NCBI RefSeq assembly: GCF_022539665.2
Contig: NC_081331.1
Coordinates: 2,142,501 to 2,206,500 of the forward strand
DNA from: Daphnia carinata
Taxonomy: Eukaryota; Arthropoda; Branchiopoda; Diplostraca; Daphniidae
Direction: 5' to 3'
DNA length: 64,000 bases
Numbering within the stretch: position 1 is the first letter of the stretch; each line of letters opens with the position of its first letter. Shown piece after piece: positions 34,911 to 47,900 of this stretch. The notes beneath the pieces are model-generated. The model worked only from the letters and a program-made list of their open reading frames with translations. It was not told where the DNA came from and searched no databases. The translations under genes were made by a program, and so were the position numbers.

Positions 34911-37900
34911 TCAAAACGATTTGTTCCACGGCATCTTCTTCGTCTCGTCTAACGCTGGACGTTGGATGCGATCCATACTGAGGAAAGAACGAGCCAATCG
35001 ATGGTTAATTGCTTCATTAAAAGTTCCAACAGGTAATAAGAGTTTTACCGGCTGCTGTTCTTCGGAAAACATCTCTTCAGCAGGAGCTATGAGATCCAGC
35101 GTTTGATGAGATAGCAATGACAAAGATCGAAGTAAAGGTGCCGTTGAATCTATCGAAAAATTAAGCGATGGAGGTCCACAGCTACACGCTCCCGGACAAC
35201 CGCAATCCGATTCTTTGGGAAGAAATTCGGTTTCATTAACCTCTGCAACCGGTGCATAATTACTACTCTCTCGTGTTGGCACCGCTGCGTCTTCTTCTAC
35301 CAATCGAACGATGTGGAACGGACTGTCAAGATTAATCTCATAAGGCGGTGGAGGACTGGTTGGAACGAAAGAATCAATGGTATGAAGACGACTCGGCAGA
35401 ACGGGAGACAAAAGCTGCACGGGGGTACGTCGGACCCGATTACGTTGTGGGGTTGAATTTCGTGAGCGAGCAGGTGTGGAAGACCTAGACGATGTCGGGG
35501 TAGCATTCAGCAATTCCGCTCCGCCCGTTGAACATCGAGAGTGCCTCATCAGCTCCCGTCGTCTTCTGTTACCAGGTGTTGGTGTCGGCATCACTGAAAC
35601 TCTTCCACTTTCGCAGATATTGCTACTTGTCCTGCAAATATCAGTAAACATCTTTTCTTAGTTTACCTAGAATCACAGTAATCGCTATCAAGTTTCACTT
35701 TTCCAACTCAGCCAGTTTGCCAATCTCTGCGTAATCGGGCGGTGCTTCGTAGCTTGGTGGGTTTTCTATTTCAACCTCACGCTCGTCTGAATTGTTGACT
35801 AGATTTGCAAGAAAATAACAATTTTAAGCAATTCGCCTTTCACTTCTAATACGTACTTATTTGGGAACGGATAAAATCTAGTCGGGCTTGTCGTTCTCTC
35901 ATCAGTTGTGAATGAGATGACATGCGATAGAGTAATGCCAATATGCTGGCAATAAAAAGAACGACACCTGTAACCAATTGATTTGATTACGTTTAATTTT
36001 ATGCTGAAACGTTGTTATGTTAACCTATACCTAAGGTGGCAACGAGGAGGACAAACGAAGTGGCACCAAAGTCACCGTAACTGCTTATTTTCGGAAAATA
36101 ATATTTCGGTGTATGTGTCATCCACCATGTAGGATCTTTTGAAGGCAACACGCAATCGAGTTAGGAGATAGTTAATCCATTTCAGCAATAATATTACGAC
36201 TAATATACCTTTATCGCTACAACTTGTTTGTTCGTCGCTGTCGTCTCCGCAATGGTTGAATCCATCACATCGCAAATCGGACGAAATGCAACGATGATTC
36301 AAACAGACAAAATCTTTCATGGCGAAGCATTCTGCGGATAACACGAATGGTCAAGATCAACTTTGTAATTTGTCTAAAGCTATTTGTGATATTATATTAG
36401 TACCGGTGTAACTAAAAACGGCGTAAGCAATGGCCATTTTGAATTCACTTGACAATCTTCCTCGCAATCGTATGTAGAAACCAACGTCTATTGGAATCAC
36501 GTATTCTGAATTCACGGACTGCGGGCTTATCTCAGTTGTTAAGGATTCCATCAACGGTGCCAGCGATATCAGCCCCTGACGGATTTCTAGCATCGTTCCT
36601 CGCTCTTTTTAAATGAGCAAACGATTACTTAGTATAGGACAGTTTTTTAAAAGAGAATTACAAAAATTATGTACCAAGACTGCTGAGTTGTTCTACTCGA
36701 ACGAGTAAATGAGATTTAGGAGTTTGCTGATAGTTTGGCACTGGTTTCATGAGCCAGATGCAGTCCTATAATAAAAAGTTTTTGTTTAATTATTTTATTG
36801 GTAAAAAGTACCGTTTAATGAAATTACATAAAGTTTGGCAGAATCCGGAGATGACATGTTGTACATGGTAATCACACCGCCATAGTCGTCCACCAACCCA
36901 CCGCAATCCGTAACAGGAATCTCGATTAACTCTGCGGATTCTATTCAAAGAAAGATGTCGTCAAAACGCTTTGTCATAGTTGATAACTTTGATAGCTTTA
37001 CCGTTAATGAATCTGTAGCTGGCTCGGTAACCGAAAGCCCTTCCGCCATTAGCGAAAAATCGGATGGTTAGCTGATTGCTGTGGATCAGGACGACTGGCG
37101 GTCGGAATAACGAACTGCCAAGTGCATACTGTCTGATTTCGTTAGCATCACTTATCTGAAAAACAAGGATAACCATTGTTCTTTATAGAAACAGCATTAA
37201 ACGAATAACAAGTCCTAATTTCAATACCTCGATGAACGATGACAATCCGAGCGCAAAATCGTCAAAAATGAGCATGATGGATCCCGTGAAAGAGGAGGAA
37301 TTGTTGTAATCGAGGTTTTGCAACTTGACTTCATTGCTGTAATCTTGCGGATAAACTGTCGGGAAATGCGGACTACTAATGTAGCCATTGTCGCCATGCC
37401 TGCCGCCAATCGTCCTTGTATTCACTGCAGCAAAGAATGTGATTAATTGTTCATCTTTCCTTTAGAGAAGGTGAAAGATCTTACCAACGGAAGCGAATTC
37501 AAGTAGGAAAGCGTAATCATAGCTACGACTAAAGACAAAATTTATCGTTAGCGTTCGGCCGACAGAATGATAATGATCCTGCGTGCGTGAATCATGCACC
37601 AACTTGAAGGACTTGCCACAAATCAGGCGTGGCGTCGAATAAAAGTTTTCTTTGATAAGTAAGTGATCGCATGCACTGTTACGAAAAGAAGGAGAAACGT
37701 ATTAATCTGTGAATTCGAGAACGATCCAGAACGAAGCCAAACAAATAGTACAAGATGGTTACGTAAACAAAAACTAATAGGATTCATTTTTAGCGTAAAA
37801 AAAAAAAAAAAATCAAGACCGTGCTATTCTTCGATAGTTTCCAAGACTTGTTCAAATTTCGTTAAGTTATTAGTTAATAGAAAGAAAAAAAAACTTACCT

Positions 37901-38274
37901 GCACCGGTTTGCGGCTGTAACATTGGCAGTGACTTCGCAACTGGGAAGATTGAGGATTTTCACTCGCATTTGAATAGAGCAAGCTGGACAAGTGGTCAGC
38001 TCTACTGAACAAAGGCGACTGTTTCCAATTCCGGCTTGCTGTTGACCATACATAGTAGAATAGTAACTGCGAGACGTGATAGAAACGATCCGGTCATAGT
38101 CGAGATTCTTGGCTATAATAGTGCCATTTTCTCCTTGGTCGAAGAAGAAACGTTTCGGTGCGTAAGGATTCTGAGTGCATATATCATGCAGCATCACATT
38201 GGTTGGAGTCGGTTGTTCCGGCAGTGCGGAACGGGCCGTAGATTTGCCTACTGTCCATAGCAGCAACAAACATC
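34911..38274 (-). CDS. CUB/LDLa-domain single-pass membrane protein (5' end unresolved)
   Basis: Twelve minus-strand exons join in frame from 38274: 38274-37899, 37675-37485, 37424-37228, 37155-37002, 36940-36828, 36765-36675, 36604-36404, 36331-36209, 36135-36031, 35967-35857, 35798-35699 and 35631-34911, giving about 827 aa. A signal-like core (CLLLLWTVGKSTARS) opens it. Three CUB-type regions follow (exons 1-2, 3-4, 5-7), then one LDLa module (CLNHRCISSDLRCDGFNHC, acidic DDSDE), a transmembrane helix across exons 9-10 (FVLLVATLGVVLFIASILAL), and a long Ser/Pro-rich cytoplasmic tail with PPSY, PPDY and PPPPYE motifs. The CUB-LDLa-TM order resembles Neto and LEV-10, receptor auxiliary proteins at synapses, but orthology is not shown. 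The exon with the ATG was not found; the exon ending tctgttctag near 38336 has no in-frame ATG. Confidence 0.8.
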
Positions 38275-39042
38275 CTGATAAAAGACAATCAGTTAGTTGA
38301 AAACTATAAACAAATCGAGAAAGAAGATTCTTACCTAGAACAGACGCCAGTTTGGAATAGAACAAGCGTGTTGAGTAGCTTCAAGACAACTGAAACATCG
38401 ATGGAATATTTGCCTGCCTGATGGATGTCCACGTGAACAAAAAAAGAAAATCCAATTATCAACTCCCCAATTATTTAGCAACGGAAAAGGCCAACACCGC
38501 ATGAAATAGGCGCGTGTACCAAACTGCGCACGAAGCCAAAACAATGTCGTACGAGAAAATACCAAGCGAAATGAGTCACAGGCCAGAGGTACTCAGAATC
38601 ACAAAAAAACTGTATTTTCGCTATTGCTAATTTTAGAAACAAGACGCTGGTAATAAAAAGTTATTTCATCATTCGTTCTGAAAGAAGTTAGAATGAAAAT
38701 AATAAAAAATAAAAAATGTGTTCAGGAGGAGACAAAGATCAAATGACATGCATCAATTGTCTAGGTTGTTGCTCACAAGTCTCGCCATGGTAACTACAAT
38801 GGCACAAATACATTTGACAGTTTAATTGTGAGAAAAAAAAAAAATGATTAAAAAATAGGGAGGGGGCGTCGTGTGTTTGATTTACATCGAGAGAGAAAAC
38901 TAGACACAAAAGTGTGGACGGCATCATCATTATCGTTCAAACTGGCGAAAAGCATCAAGATCGTCAAAAGAGATACGTCGGAGAAAGATTTAATCCAATT
39001 AAGCAGTGGATAATCTCGTTAAGAAGGAAGGGAAACATTTGT

Positions 39043-42000
39043 TCATCGGTGATGTGCAGCCGTCAAGAGGAGAGAGATTAGGGCGGCAATCATTACCAGC
39101 GGAGAAGTCATTAAACCTTTGGGGGCGTGATTGTAGGTGGGACAATAGGTGCACTGATAACTGCCGCATACCTGGCAAATGTCCATAACGTAAAGTTCGT
39201 AAGTTTCGACGACCGTTTCGTTGAACCGCTCGGGAGCGTAGTAGTCGTAGACGCGGACGGGCAAGTAGCGAGTCATGTTGGCTACTGGAAGCCAGCGCTC
39301 GAATGTGAATTTGACACAAGTATCATCGCCGTCCAGGGCGTCAAAATAGAAGACGACTTTGTGGTCGAGGAATTTGGCCCGTCGCAGATTGCGGACCTTT
39401 CTAGAGAGGATGTACTCATCCAGCACCTGTTGTTGCATGTAGTAGCCCGTCGGGACGGCCACGTCCAGCACTGCCATGCCAGACTGGTTCGATTCCCGCT
39501 GGTTCGTCCAGCTCGAGCAAATGTCGTACGTGATGTGCGAGTTGTTGCGACCTGAGAAACTTAAGCGAGGCAACACGGAAAAGGCCTTCACCGCCGGCGG
39601 TGTTACGAAACGGTTGACGTCCACGTTGTACTGCAAAGAAAGCTGGGCGATGGCGTAACCGGCACCACGTGCTTGAATCTTGACAGTACCCCAAGCGTTT
39701 GGAATCTCCATAAACTGGGGTGTGGCCAGGTTCTGCTCCGTTATGTACATGGTCCGTTGTAACTGAGGATTTGACGTCGCCTCCACGTGAAGAGTTAGCG
39801 AGGTCACTTCACGAATACGGTGACGTACCGTATATTCAATCAAGGCCTATTAAGCAATATGCAAGAATTAAACTAAATTCTGTGTGTGTGAAAAAAAAAA
39901 AAAAATTATTAATTTATACCTGTGTAGCGATGATGGTATCTTGAGTGGAAGCCCAGCCCCCATCAGTCAACCGGTGCGTATTGAGCCATTTGACGATGGG
40001 TTCAACGAAAAGCTCTTGACGTCCAACATACGTCAGCAAAGCGTAAGCTGTAGTTTCGACATTGGTGGCGTCAAACGGATTAGGCAATCGGGGAAGGAGG
40101 AAAGGCCTTTGATTTTCAAGCCTTTGCGCTGGTAAGGGAACAGGTTCTCGACCCCAATAAATGTAACCACCATCTTCGCGAGCGTGTCGACGCAGAAGGC
40201 CAAAAGCCGCTTCCGCCGACGTACTCTTGGCCAACATCATGGCGTAGGCTACAATAGCCACTTCGTACGGATCACCAGCGCGATCCAGTAAGTTAAGATT
40301 ACGGTCGAGCCAAGAGATAGCGCGGGAACGGGAGACGGCCACTCTTGGGCCTAATTCTCCGGGCAAATCCCGAATGACCGTTAAGGCGATGACGACATGA
40401 GCCGTGAGAGATATGTTGCGATGTCGAATGGGGTCATTGAAGCCCCACGATGTCGTACTGTTCATTTTACGATCGGCGAAACGCGGCGCCACTTCGTAAA
40501 AGGCTCCTTCGGGCGACTGGAACTGGATCATCCAGTCGACCGCCTTTGCAATGACACCCGGATCGATGTACAAATAATTTTCCCACTCGTTGAAATTGGC
40601 TTCGGCCAATATACGGGCGCAGAAGGCCGTTAACCAAACGGATTTGGACGAATATTCCCAATCGGCTCGGAAATACGAAAAGGCGCCGTCTCTGTGCTGG
40701 AACGACAACTGACGTTGATACGCGATATTCAGATGGTAAAACGCCTGCAATACACATCCATCGATTAGAAGGTAATCCTGTTGAATACAAAGAACGAACA
40801 GTCGCTTACCTGACGATCGATTTCACGTTTCCTTTGGGTAGTTAAACGCATATACTTGACGGTGTAAAGATTAGCGGCGAAACTGAACATGTTCTGTTCG
40901 GCGCAATCCATCGGAAGGGTCAAGAGCGAAGTGGCATTAACGGGCATAGTGGGGAAAGCCGGGCCGACGACATCACCGACAACCGAAACTCGGGCTCTGT
41001 TAGAGCCAAAAACGTAGTAACGATCCTTCTCGTACGGAATGATGGGCGTTTCCGTGACGTTGACGTAAACGTATTGCAAGAACCAGGCGCGGTTACTCAA
41101 GTCAAGCATGACGGATGTGTGACGGAACTGCGGCACACCGTCAGCTTCCACTCGGACGCGACGGACGACTTGATCTTTGCGGATCAGCGATTTGGCCTGA
41201 ATAGTGACTTCGATATCGCCAAGTCTCGTTGGCACGATGGGAATATAAACCACCTGTTATACGAAAGGCGTTATTAATTAATGGTAAAAAAAAAAAAAAG
41301 GGAAAATGAAAAGAATTATTAACCTGAGAGCCTTGAGCTGGAATCCAGGTGAGATGCTGCTTTTCACCACGCGACGTTCTGGCTTCGTAAGATTTGACTT
41401 CACCAAACTCTTCGACGTGAACGAATTTGTAGTCGGGCGAATCGGCAAGCGTGACAACAACGTCGGCTTCGATGGTGGCGTAGTTGAAGAGGGTGATCCT
41501 GATACCGACTTGCTCACCTTGGCGACAATTGGTCGGCATTTCAACGTTCATGTAGAACGGCCGGTATCCGGCAAACTCGCGGACGTGCCTGACCAAACCG
41601 AAACCGTTTTTGGGGCTGACGGAAAAAGCCGAAACGACCCAATGAGTCGGAATTTCCGGAATCTGAACGGTAAAGATCGAGTGGCCGTGCGGGCCGATGT
41701 TGATGTCCTTCCACAGCCAAGAGTTCTCGTACATGCGGAGCAGACGATTGATTCGCTTCAAACGGTATTCGGCCAATTCTTGACGCTGATATGATGGACA
41801 ACCTGCTTCGTCAGATCTATCTTCGCAATCGTACTGGCCGTCGCAACGACGGTCCGATCGGTAACAAGATCCAGACATGCAAGCCAAAAGGCCGAGTGTG
41901 ATATTACAGGAATCCGGCCTTCGAATAACGTTGGCGTCGGTGAAGACGACCAAGGAAGCATATTCGAACGTGCGATTAGCATCAATGCCAAAGGTAGAAG

Positions 42001-44935
42001 CTGGATAATTAACCACCGTCTCAGCATCACCTTCGCGGGACGTCCAGTAATGCCTCAATGTTCCGTTAAGAGATTCATCAAATGACGTCATTTTCGTAAT
42101 GACTTCTGCGTAACTCAGTTCATTTCCAGCCTGAAATTTTTCCACATTAATTTGCAAATGAAATGAATATGAAAATTAGAATCTTCGATGATGCCTGCAT
42201 GTTGAAAAATCCCTTGTCGATAGCTGAAATTCCGACGTAGGCGCCAGGATCGCCGAGAACGACAACTTCGACCGTGTCGCCGGTTTTGTCTTTCATCGGG
42301 TTGAGAGTGAGCGTAAAGTTATTCCTGGAAATTCCGTTGACGGGGAAGGTGAGACTGTCGGCGACCACTTCGCCGTACTTGGCTACGTGGTAGATGACAA
42401 CCGTAGCGACTGGAGCCATCTCGGCGCTCAGAGGGATGGCCAGTGTCGTCACACTGGGCGAACTGCCATGAGAGCCCGTCAAAAGAACAATACCCTTGGA
42501 TATGACAATGTAATTGAAGGTCTCGGCGTAAAAGTTGGTCCTCACGTGCAGGATGAGGTATTCACCCACCTGGGAAAATAACATGACATTGTCAATGGAA
42601 TTCAAGAAGAAACAAAACAACGTGAGTGACATACTTTTGGGCCTCTGGTAGATGTGAGAACTTTGATATGTTTATCGCCAATTGAATAGTGAGTAAGGGC
42701 CAGTAATTCGGCAGAGGCCCGCTCTCCGTATCCGTCTTTATAGTTGGCCGTTAGTTTAAGGGCACTGATCTCATTTACTAAATCTTTAACGCGTTTATCG
42801 CCCGTCCCGACATTGCTTCCAGTACTCTGAGCAAGCTCGGACCGTAAATCAATCGTAAACTCCCAAATGCCCGGCTGTTCCGGCAAAGCTTTAGCCTCAC
42901 GGGCTTCTAGCGTGCGGGAAGCGCTCGAACGGAACTGCACCGTCGGCCGGATCTCTAATCGGTCGTATCTAAAACGTTCCGCAGGCAGGATCGATCCGTC
43001 GTGGAAAGACACGGCCAGCTGGAAAGAAAGAAGAAAATGAAAGAAATTTTCAAAATGGGCTTGCCATTATCCCACGGGTTGTTAAACATAGTAATTGCGA
43101 CGTACGAAACAAGTGAAAGGCATGGCCGGCTTGATGACTTGTGGACTTCCGCCAAGAAAGTTGAGCTTCAACGAAGAGTTGTAGATGCGAGCCGTTGAAA
43201 ATCCTTCGACGTAGTCTTCACGGTAGCGATCGCCGACGATGGCCGTAATACGCAATTCAATTCCATCCAGTTTGGGCACCATTCGTTGGAGTTCTGCCAT
43301 GGGGTATTTAAAAGTGTAGAAGCCTCGGAACTGCAACATAAACAAATTTGAATAAGAAAAAAAAAATTGAATGAAACAAGCAAGAGAAACGAGATTCAAC
43401 ATTTCTTTAAAAAAAACTTACATCTCTGAGGACTTCTGATCCCTCGCGGGTGTGTGGAGTGAACCATCCGCCTCGAACTTCCTTGAAGGTGAGATTACGT
43501 TCTATGACCGAGTCGCGAATGCCTGGGCGGCCTACGATCGGCGCGTTCAATCGGAGGGGTTTGAACGTGGCCTTAAGGGTCAGATTGCCTCGGACGGGCG
43601 CGCCGCTCGTGTAATTGGCCATGACAGTTCCATGGATAAAGTCATCCGAATCGAAATAAAAGGCCGGCATGGTGACGTTGACCTCGAATCGCGTCTGGTA
43701 GTATTCCTCAACGTGGAAATGCTCCTCCTCGGTCTGGCCCTGGGCCGTCACGCGGATCGTCCACTCGCCGAAGGTGGGCTGGTCAGACAGGGCGTAGTCC
43801 AGGCTGACGGCACCAAAGTTGGACTGCGGAAGGCATGAAAAGAATGGAAATGATCCAACGATGATGATGACGATAATTCATGTTGATTATTGTATTGTTA
43901 CCTGTCGAGAGAGCCAACGGCGTACGACGAACCCGCGGGGGTCAATCATGTACACGTCGACGGCATCATCGAACGCACGCAACTCCGTGTTGATCGGTAT
44001 CGTCCGGAACCTCACTATTATTGCACAAACGAATGGGAAAAAATCATTAACCAGATATACGAACAATGTCCAAAATGGCGACTACAAAAACCTCAAAATT
44101 TCCCTTTTCTATGTTGTATCGACAATCATGTAATTTGTATGAATCGTTGAAATGTTGCGTGATTTACCGATTTGGCTCTGGTGGTAGACGGGTTTTTCCG
44201 TTTGAATGAAAATCGTCATGGAACGTTGTGAAAAGTTGAGAATGGTTTCGTTGAGGAAGGCGGTGCCGCCCAGGGCTCGATCCGTGTTTCCTTCGACGCG
44301 GAGTCGGTACTGGCCTGGAACCGTTGTGCTCGGTATCTGTAGCGCCACGAACGGAATAACACACAGAGAAAAGGACATTAATATTTCATTGTTATGACTT
44401 CATTTTTACAAAAGAGAAAAAGAAAGCAAATGAAAACAAACTTTAATGAGAAGAGTTTCCGGAATGCCCGGCTTGCACTCTTGCGTGGCCGAGCCAATGT
44501 CCACGCCATTACGTAAAATGGAGGCACGGACCGACAGGGTGATCGGCGAGCTCAAAATCGAGACGGCAACTCGATAAATTTGGCTGGGCCGAACGATCCG
44601 ACTGGCCACGATGAAGTAAGTCCTTAAAACAAAACAAAACAACACAATGGCGAGGTATTAGTTTACACGGTGCAACTCAATTTTCCTGGTTTACAACTTA
44701 AACGATCATCTTACGGTTCTTCAAAGATAGCGTTTGTGTTGTCCCCAACGCCAAAAGGCCGGCGGGCGAACGGGTCAATATTGTTATTAAACAGATTTGG
44801 CCTTTGATTGTTGTCTCTGCTGGTATCCTGAAAGTTGATACGAGTCGGTTGCGTCGGGGCGCTCTGTTGGGCGGCTGTCGAATCCAGCAAAAGTAAAACA
44901 AAAAGGGACGATGCGGCACCGAAGAAAGGCTTCAT
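39043..44935 (-). CDS. Mcr-like (TEP family): Thioester-containing (alpha-2-macroglobulin/complement) protein with LDLa insert, Mcr-like
   Basis: Twelve exons: 44935-44715, 44622-44442, 44336-44168, 44014-43902, 43823-43422, 43330-43106, 43018-42635, 42569-42195, 42130-41324, 41253-40810, 40744-39920 and 39846-39043, giving 1649 aa. A signal peptide (SSLFVLLLLDSTAAQ) is followed by macroglobulin domains (FIQTEKPVYHQSQI), an LDLa module at about residues 765-805 (CYRSDRRCDGQYDCEDRSDE), the alpha-2-macroglobulin region (WLWKDINIG), a thioester-region motif PMDCAEQNM (Cys1076, Gln1079), the thioester-domain helices, and a receptor-binding domain. A C-terminal hydrophobic tail (SPLVMIAALISLLLTAA) could be a membrane anchor or GPI signal. 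The LDLa insertion is typical of insect Mcr (Tep6), a septate-junction and immune protein. The intron at 42131-42194 appears to start with GC. Confidence 0.93.
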
Positions 44936-47900
44936 TGTTCCAAGAAATATTTATTTATGTTTAGCTGCTTTTTTCTTGGAGAATGGCGAGATCTATGCTT
45001 CTATCGCATCACTGGACAGCACACGCCTGTTAGAAAAGAAAAATCAAAACCAACAAAAATGTTAAGCTGTGTGGATTGACCCCGGTTCGCCATAAAAAAT
45101 ATTTAAAAAAAGAACGGGAACCAAACTAGAAAAAAAATAGAGAAGGATAAATAACCGGGAGAAACATGACACCAACAAATCCCAAGCCGGAAACGGAACT
45201 GTGGGGAGTCTTGTACGTTCGCTTATGATTCCCATGGCGTTATTATACGGGACAAGCCAAGAGAGAGTGATTCCATTCATAACTTCTTTTTTTTTTTCAT
45301 CATTGTTATAACATACCAGCAGCCGTGTTCCAAAAAAAAAAAGATGAACTGCGGCTATTACAGCCGCCTACATTCTATTGTACAGAAAACCTCTTTTCAA
45401 TTTCCACAAGGGAAAATATGGTTGCGGATGTAATCCAACCGGGATTGATGACAACAACATGAGAAATTCTCAATGAGCTTGGAGAAAAGTTGACATTTTA
45501 AGAAACAGTTTTTTTTTCCCGAGATTTTCGTGAATTTACTAGGCGCACGGGTTAGATTACATGGGATAAGATGGTATGCTAATCGCTTCGATTTCTAAAT
45601 GTCATTCCCTTTTTAGTATGCTAACCAAGCAGAGAAGAGGGAAGAATAACAATTCGAGTGATCCGTCTCTCTCGCCTGATGTAGAGACGGCCAGAACATT
45701 TACATTTTCTTTAGATAAACAAAAAATGAAATAGTCTTTTGTGTACGACGTGAGGGGGGAAAGAAAAAAGAAAACACACACGCTCCATCGAGTAAGGTCA
45801 CACTCGAGATTTATCTACGAAAATGCAGTGCCAGGGTGAACAAAAAAAATAATACTAGCGTCGAACTTTGTATTTATTTTTAAATATTGTTCCAGCAGCT
45901 GCCTAACTCAATGTTGGCCTTTTTTAATCTTCCATGGTAAGGGGTCCGGCATATGTTTTAACAGTGGGACGCATCCCCTCTTCACCACCACACTACCTTT
46001 CTGAAAAAATAGCAATGATTTCCGGAGTCTTTGTACTTCTGTTAAAAACGTCTATATTTATCCCGAACGGCGTGACCCTTTCGACCTCTTAAAAGCGTCT
46101 AATAACATTTTTTTCTCTTGTTTTAGTTGTATTTAATATTTTCGCCCGTTTACTCTCCCAGAAGAAGAAGAAGAAAAAAAAAAAAAATAATAACAAGAGA
46201 AAGATGAGGGGAACGTCATCCGCAAACACGCAGAGTTGACATGACAGGCTTCGTGATTTTTTTCCCCAAAAAATAGGGGAGCCTCTTCATATGATGCCTG
46301 TCAATGAACACACACGCGCGTCGCGCGATTGGATTACAGCAAATAAATCTCCCCCTCTTCACTGAAGAATGATAATGATGATGATGCAAAAATCAATCAT
46401 TACGTTCCATACAGAATCGGGAGAGAGGAAATAGGGGGAGAAAAAATCATTTCTGTCCGCATCTTACATTTGATATACGTATTCCCTGAATGCTTCGTCG
46501 AGTGTACAAAAGACTTTCCCAAAAACGAATAACACTACCGGCCGTCGCAATGGTCGATAATAGAGCACTTTTGATTTATGTTTTGTTCTGAAAACACCGG
46601 CCATTTGTCTACGCAATATGGCGTTAGTTTCTGTCAGGGCACGCGTGCAAGAGCCGGAAGCCGTCATTACCTTTCTACCTTTTAAATAACAGAAAATAAA
46701 AAAAAATATATACAAATAGAAGAAAGAAAAACTCTACTGGAGTTACCGAAGTCATAAACGGCTGTTTTAAACGGAGTTAGAATTCTCTGAAAGTCATTTA
46801 GAAAAAGGTACACGAAAAAAAAAATGCTTTGATTGGGCCATATAGTCGACGTTAATTCTATCTTTGTTGATACAGGAAACCTGCACCGTATGACGTTACA
46901 ACAAAAGAAAGAAAAGAGAGAAAAAAAAATATGTTTTTGTCGGAATGACGGGAAATTACCGGCTCGACGATGACCGGACGCACTATCGTAAATAAGCGGC
47001 AGAAACGCACACTGGATAGCGACGCACCTCCTAACACAAAACCTTATAAAATCCCGTCCGCACCTTGTGACACGAGCCCGTTGATGATTGAACACTCCTG
47101 TCACTGTCGTTGTCAACAAAATTCCATTACATTCAACACTTGACAGTTCTATCCGCTATTTTTACAATGACAAACGAAAATACTACGAAGAAAGTCTTTT
47201 TTTTTTTTAAAGAGGAGCACCAGAAGAGAACACAAATCCCAGCTGTAATACACACAAAAAAAACTATGACACATACAAAACTCTTGTGAACTTTACGGGA
47301 GACCGACTTTAGAGCAACTGCAGCTGGCAGCGTACAACACGGCATACCCAACACGGACCAGGCTGGCCCGGCGATATTAGGGGAGGAGCTGTTGATGGTC
47401 TTATACTTTTATAGTAGTAGCTTCCACTACTGTCTCTATACAGACTGTGTGAAAAAATAGGGTGTTCTCTTGTGTGTTTGAGATAACAAAAGACTTCCAA
47501 TAGCTTCGAAGGGGAACGTAAAACCGTATATCCGTATCGAGAGAGGGAAAAAATACGTTAGGAAAAGCTATTACGATAAAAAAAATGTACGAAAATCACA
47601 GTCAAGTGATCACACACACAAGTCGAGAAGGTAAACCGTTTTCCAAAAAAATATTGAATAGAGCGCATAAATTACTATTTACCTGACGGATGGAAGAGAA
47701 AAGGAGCTCATAAGGGACCCATCGCGCTACATTAGATTCAAAAGCGTCAATAGTCGCCTCGCATAGATACATAGATTGACTTAACAATTCCGTTTAAAAT
47801 GCCCGGCACGCTACTGTTTTCCATTTTCCAAAATCTGTTGGGGTTATATATTTTTTCCGGGAGTTCCAGGACATGGTAAAATGAAACTTTTAGGAACAAC

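Noticed and set aside
39127-39555. 142-codon plus-strand ORF
   Set aside because: It is antisense to the last exon of the Mcr-like gene and shows no domain.
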